This document shows positions 59,685 to 64,000 of a stretch of 64,000 nucleotides of DNA, in pieces. The stretch's first letter is position 1. Each line of letters opens with the position of its first letter. The translations under genes and the position numbers were made by a program. Source of the stretch: Actinoplanes sp. NBC_00393. GTDB lineage: Bacteria; Actinomycetota; Actinomycetes; Mycobacteriales; Micromonosporaceae. The notes beneath the pieces are model-generated. The model was not told where the DNA came from. It worked only from the letters and a program-made list of their open reading frames with translations, and ran no database searches. The stretch is taken from the NCBI RefSeq assembly GCF_036053395.1, contig NZ_CP107942.1:648501-712500 (forward strand), in the 5' to 3' direction.

Positions 59685-61135
59685 CAGAAGACCTCCGCGC
59701 CCTGGTACTCGAAAGCGCCGCTGCGGCGCCCCGGCCGTTCCCCGCACAGCCGTGGGGTGGGGAAGACCTTGCCCGGATTGGCCAGCCCGTCCGGGTCGAA
59801 CGCGCACCGGACCAGCTGCATCGTGTCCAGATCGGTCTCCGAGAACATCCGCGGCATGTAGCGGGCCTTGTCCACGCCGACGCCGTGCTCGCCGGTGATC
59901 GACCCGCCGTGCTCGATGCAGAGGTCGAGGATGGCGCCGGAGACCGTCTCGGCCCGCTCGGTCTCGCCGGGCACCGCCGCGTCGAAGAGCACGAGCGGAT
60001 GCAGGTTGCCGTCGCCGGCGTGGAAGACGTTGGCCACCCGGACGCCGTGCTCGCCGGCCACCTCGTTGATCCGGCGCAGCACCTCGGGCAGCGCGGTCCG
60101 CGGGATCACCCCGTCCTGGACGATGTAGTCCGGGCTGATCCGGCCGACCGCGGCGAACGCCGACTTGCGGCCGCGCCAGATCAGCGCCCGTTCGGCGTCG
60201 TCGGCGGCCACCCGGGTCTCGAACGCGCCGGCCTCGTCGCAGAGCCGGGTCACCTCGGCGAACTGGGCGTCCACCTCGGCCGCGGGCCCGTCCAGCTCGA
60301 CGATCAGCACCGCGCCGGCGCCGGCCGGGTAGCCGCAGCGCACCGCGGACTCGGCGGCCTCGATGGAGAGCACGTCCATCATCTCGATCGCGGCCGGCAC
60401 CACCCCGGCCGCGATGATCGCCGAGGTGGCGGCACCGGCCTGGTCGGTGGAGGCGAAGGCGGCGAGCAGGGTACGGACGGATTCCGGCAGCCGGGTGAGC
60501 TTGACGGTGACCTCGGTGGCGACGCCGAGCGTGCCCTCCGAGCCGACGAACGCGCCGAGCAGGTCGTAGCCCGGCGTGTCCGGGGCGGCGCCGCCGAAGT
60601 CGACCTGCTCGCCGTCCGGCGTGACCACGCGCAGACCGGTCACGTGGTTGGTGGTGAACCCGTACTTGAGGCAGTGCGCGCCGCCCGAGTTCTCCGCCAC
60701 GTTGCCGCCGATCGAGCAGATCTGCTGGCTGGACGGGTCCGGCGCGTAGTAGTAGCCGTGCGGGGTGGCGGCCTGGGTGACGTGCAGGTTGATCACGCCG
60801 GGCTGGACGACGGCCCGCTCGTCCTCGGGGCGCAGCTCGACGATGTCCCGCAGCTGGGAGGTCACGATCAGCACCCCGTCGGCGTGCGGTAGCGCCCCGC
60901 CGGACAGGCCGGTGCCGGAACCGCGGGCCACGAACGGCACCCGGGCGTCGGCACACGCGCGGACCACCGCGGCGACCTGGTCCGCGGTCCGGGGCAGGGC
61001 GACCAGCGCGGGGATCACCTTGTAGTGGGCGAGGCCGTCACACTCGTACGTCCGCAGCTGTTGCCGGTCGGTGAGCACCTGGTCCGGGGCCAGTTCGGCC
61101 CGCAACCGGCTCGCCAGCGCATCGATCCCGCTCAT
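59684..61135 (-). CDS. glcD: Glycolate oxidase FAD-linked subunit GlcD
   Basis: The product has 483 residues. FAD-binding-4 motifs: VPFVARGSGTGLSGGALP, CSIGGNVAENSGGAHCLKYG and GSEGTLGVATEVTVKL. The C-terminal FAD-oxidase domain carries NVFHAGDGNLHPLVLFD and GGSITGEHGVGVDKARYM with the catalytic His, ending ALFDP-like CAFDPDGLANPGKVFP. I chose ATG 61135 because AGGAGG precedes it; the longer frame from 61225 has an Arg-rich unlikely start. It is the first gene of glcDEF, divergent from a lipoprotein gene. Confidence 0.93.
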   Translation of the reverse strand: MSGIDALASRLRAELAPDQVLTDRQQLRTYECDGLAHYKVIPALVALPRTADQVAAVVRACADARVPFVARGSGTGLSGGALPHADGVLIVTSQLRDIVELRPEDERAVVQPGVINLHVTQAATPHGYYYAPDPSSQQICSIGGNVAENSGGAHCLKYGFTTNHVTGLRVVTPDGEQVDFGGAAPDTPGYDLLGAFVGSEGTLGVATEVTVKLTRLPESVRTLLAAFASTDQAGAATSAIIAAGVVPAAIEMMDVLSIEAAESAVRCGYPAGAGAVLIVELDGPAAEVDAQFAEVTRLCDEAGAFETRVAADDAERALIWRGRKSAFAAVGRISPDYIVQDGVIPRTALPEVLRRINEVAGEHGVRVANVFHAGDGNLHPLVLFDAAVPGETERAETVSGAILDLCIEHGGSITGEHGVGVDKARYMPRMFSETDLDTMQLVRCAFDPDGLANPGKVFPTPRLCGERPGRRSGAFEYQGAEVF

Positions 61136-61262
61136 CGTGCGACACCTCCTACCGCCTGGTTGCAACGCTAACGGTGATCGACGCCGTGCGCGACGGGTGG
61201 CGGCGTCGTTACACGGTGTAGACACTTTTCTGGTTTCCGCTACGGTCTGTCAAGATGGCCGG

Positions 61263-61964
61263 ATGGTCCTGACCGCCCCCTTCCGTCGAGCCGCCTCTGC
61301 CCTGGTGACGGCTGCCCTGGTGATGACCGCGGCGGCCGGGTGCTCGGACGAGCCGGATCCGGCGCCGGACGCCGGCCTGATCGGCGTCACCACGATGCGC
61401 GGCGCCTTCCTGCAGGCCGCCGAGATCGGCCCCACCTGGAGCGCCCCCCAGCAGAGTTCCGACCCGCAGCAGCTGCCGAGCTTCTGCGGCGGGACCGATG
61501 CGGCCCCGCAGGTGCCGCCGGGCGCCGAGGTGGTGTCGTCGAGTTTCGCCGACGAGGGCAGCAAGGGCGCCCAGACGCTGCACCAGACCGCCCTGGTCTA
61601 TCCGGACGAGGACGCCGCCAAGGCTGGTCAGGCGCTGCTGCAGGCGGTGGCCGACAAGTGCCAGGCGTCGGTCTCGGTGCCGGCGACCGTCACCGCGGAC
61701 CGCAACGAGCCGGCGTACACCGAGACCGTCGAGGTGCGGAAACTCGACGAGGGCGGCTGGTCCGGGTTCGTGATCGTCCGGCACAAGCTCTACGAGGCCG
61801 CGCACCCCGGCACCGCCGACACCGCGGTCGCCGTGCTGAACAGCCGCAACGTCGTGCTGGTCGACACCTACGCGCTCTACCGCCTGGACAACGCCAGCGC
61901 GTCCCCCGGCTTCGAGAACGACTGGCAGCGTCTGCTGGGCACCGTCGTGCAACGGGTGGGATAG
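61263..61964 (+). CDS. Putative lipoprotein
   Basis: The product has 233 residues. The signal peptide ends with lipobox AAGC and is followed by SDEPDPAPDAG. The mature domain has an early MRGAFLQAAEIGPTW, a Cys pair (SFCGG and DKCQA) and ends LLGTVVQRVG. The pattern is loosely like the PknH-type extracellular sensor domain of actinobacteria, but that match is weak, so I leave the function open. ATG 61263 has no strong ribosome site. A hairpin terminator follows at 61998. Confidence 0.7.
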   Translation: MVLTAPFRRAASALVTAALVMTAAAGCSDEPDPAPDAGLIGVTTMRGAFLQAAEIGPTWSAPQQSSDPQQLPSFCGGTDAAPQVPPGAEVVSSSFADEGSKGAQTLHQTALVYPDEDAAKAGQALLQAVADKCQASVSVPATVTADRNEPAYTETVEVRKLDEGGWSGFVIVRHKLYEAAHPGTADTAVAVLNSRNVVLVDTYALYRLDNASASPGFENDWQRLLGTVVQRVG

Positions 61965-61997
61965 ACAGCCGGTCCAGCTTCGTCTATTGTTCGCTCT

Positions 61998-62039
61998 GCG
62001 CCGTTGCGAGTTCTTCCCCCGTGGAATTCGCAGCGGCGC
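61998..62039 (+). terminator. Terminator of the lipoprotein gene
   Basis: GCGCCGTTGCGA (61998-62009) pairs with TCGCAGCGGCGC (62028-62039) with one G-T pair and an 18-nt loop, followed by CCTTCTTTTCC. Confidence 0.65.
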
Positions 62040-62262
62040 CCTTCTTTTCCCGGCACAGTCCGCGGACCGGGACACTTTCCCCCGACCGTCCGATGGGGAC
62101 TCGGCCGTCCCGGTGATGTCCGACTGTTCAGCATCTGACTTCCCCGTGTTCCGCTTCCGTGCGCGGTTCTGCGCGCAGAGAGCGTGATCTGAACAGGGAC
62201 TTCCGTAGGGGTGTGGAAAACCCCACCGGACTGTTAACTATTCACCGCAGTCGTGCTTAGCC
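62040..62262. other. Gene-free promoter region of ppdK
   Basis: No gene is supported. TTAACT (62234-62239) and TAGCCT (62258-62263) at 18-bp spacing are possible -35 and -10 elements. A short GGTGTGGAAAACCCCACC stem-loop lies ahead of them near 62210-62227. Confidence 0.4.
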
Positions 62263-62307
62263 TTACGAATCCCGGGGCAGGAAACCTGTCTGCCCGCGGA
62301 TTCGTAA
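62263..62307 (+). promoter_or_regulatory. Long hairpin immediately upstream of the ppdK start
   Basis: TTACGAATCC (62263-62272) and GGATTCGTAA (62298-62307) are perfect 10-bp arms. Inside, GGGCAG (62275-62280) pairs with CTGCCC (62290-62295), giving a stem of about 16 bp. It ends 2 nt before the GGAGG ribosome site and 17 nt before the ATG. It could be an RNA element controlling initiation or a DNA operator. Confidence 0.6.
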
Positions 62308-62324
62308 CCGGAGGTGTGTGCGGC

Positions 62325-64000
<1,676 letters not shown>

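Overview
The window is very GC-rich and uses many GTG starts and 4-nt ATGA/GTGA gene junctions. It also carries an AfsR-type regulator, four CBM2-bearing secreted glycan enzymes and sugar ABC operons with no ATPase of their own. Together these point to a soil actinomycete, most likely Micromonosporaceae (Actinoplanes-like). The genus is an inference from gene content. No tRNA, rRNA, CRISPR array, transposase or prophage gene was recognised.

Layout. 1-1578: tail of a Trp/His/Asn-rich protein, then a TetR gene coupled to a mycothiol-dependent isomerase-type gene. 1579-2526: gene-free block of stacked tandem repeats. 2527-5758 (minus): ABC ATPase, a tiny Pro/Ala/Ser-repeat ORF and an ABC-2-type permease, all overlapping. 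5831-7729: secreted metzincin-like protease. 7788-15023: four-gene MacB/FtsX-type ABC operon with two permeases and two ATPases, the first ATPase carrying an AbrB-like tail. 15020-17703: MerR regulator divergent from an FMN reductase and a DHA2-type MFS pump. 17704-18323: 63-bp hairpin repeat array. 18324-21702 (minus): AglEFG-like alpha-glucoside importer. 22079-23437 (minus): UDP-glucose dehydrogenase. 23820-30607: cellulolytic cluster (GH74, GH48, AA10 LPMO, all with CBM2) behind an exact CebR/CelR-type box. 30748-32202: Tat-exported GDSL hydrolase. 32203-33610: 60-bp repeat array. 33611-36724: AfsR/SARP-type regulator.

36714-41309 is a housekeeping and metabolic block: a YciO/Sua5-type protein, a NUDIX hydrolase, succinate-semialdehyde dehydrogenase, a GH13 glucosidase and a GNAT acetyltransferase. 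41402-44654 is a second sugar importer, and 44835-45959 an orphan XylF-like lipoprotein. 46013-48242 (minus) holds smpB, an LLM oxidoreductase and an AlaX-like editing protein. 48731-50857 is an MMPL exporter. 50987-53796 is a Zn-alcohol dehydrogenase, amidohydrolase and DUF59 trio, the accessory set usually found beside propane/MimABCD monooxygenases, here without the monooxygenase. It is followed by an IclR regulator and an ABM-type monooxygenase. 55025-56996: a CBM2-SGNH esterase divergent from an internally deleted PL11 lyase, with a second CebR-type box between them. 57142-61135 (minus): glycolate oxidase glcDEF. 61263-61964: a lipoprotein. 62325-end: pyruvate phosphate dikinase, running off the edge.

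How the parts fit. GH74, GH48 and the LPMO with their esterase partners would degrade plant-wall cellulose and xyloglucan under cellooligosaccharide control. The two ATPase-less importers and GH13 handle released or starch-derived glucosides. Less ordinary features are in-frame low-complexity expansions inside several genes, intergenic arrays whose repeat units are mostly multiples of three, the mini-PL11, the coupled PASS-repeat ORF and a long hairpin directly ahead of the ppdK start.
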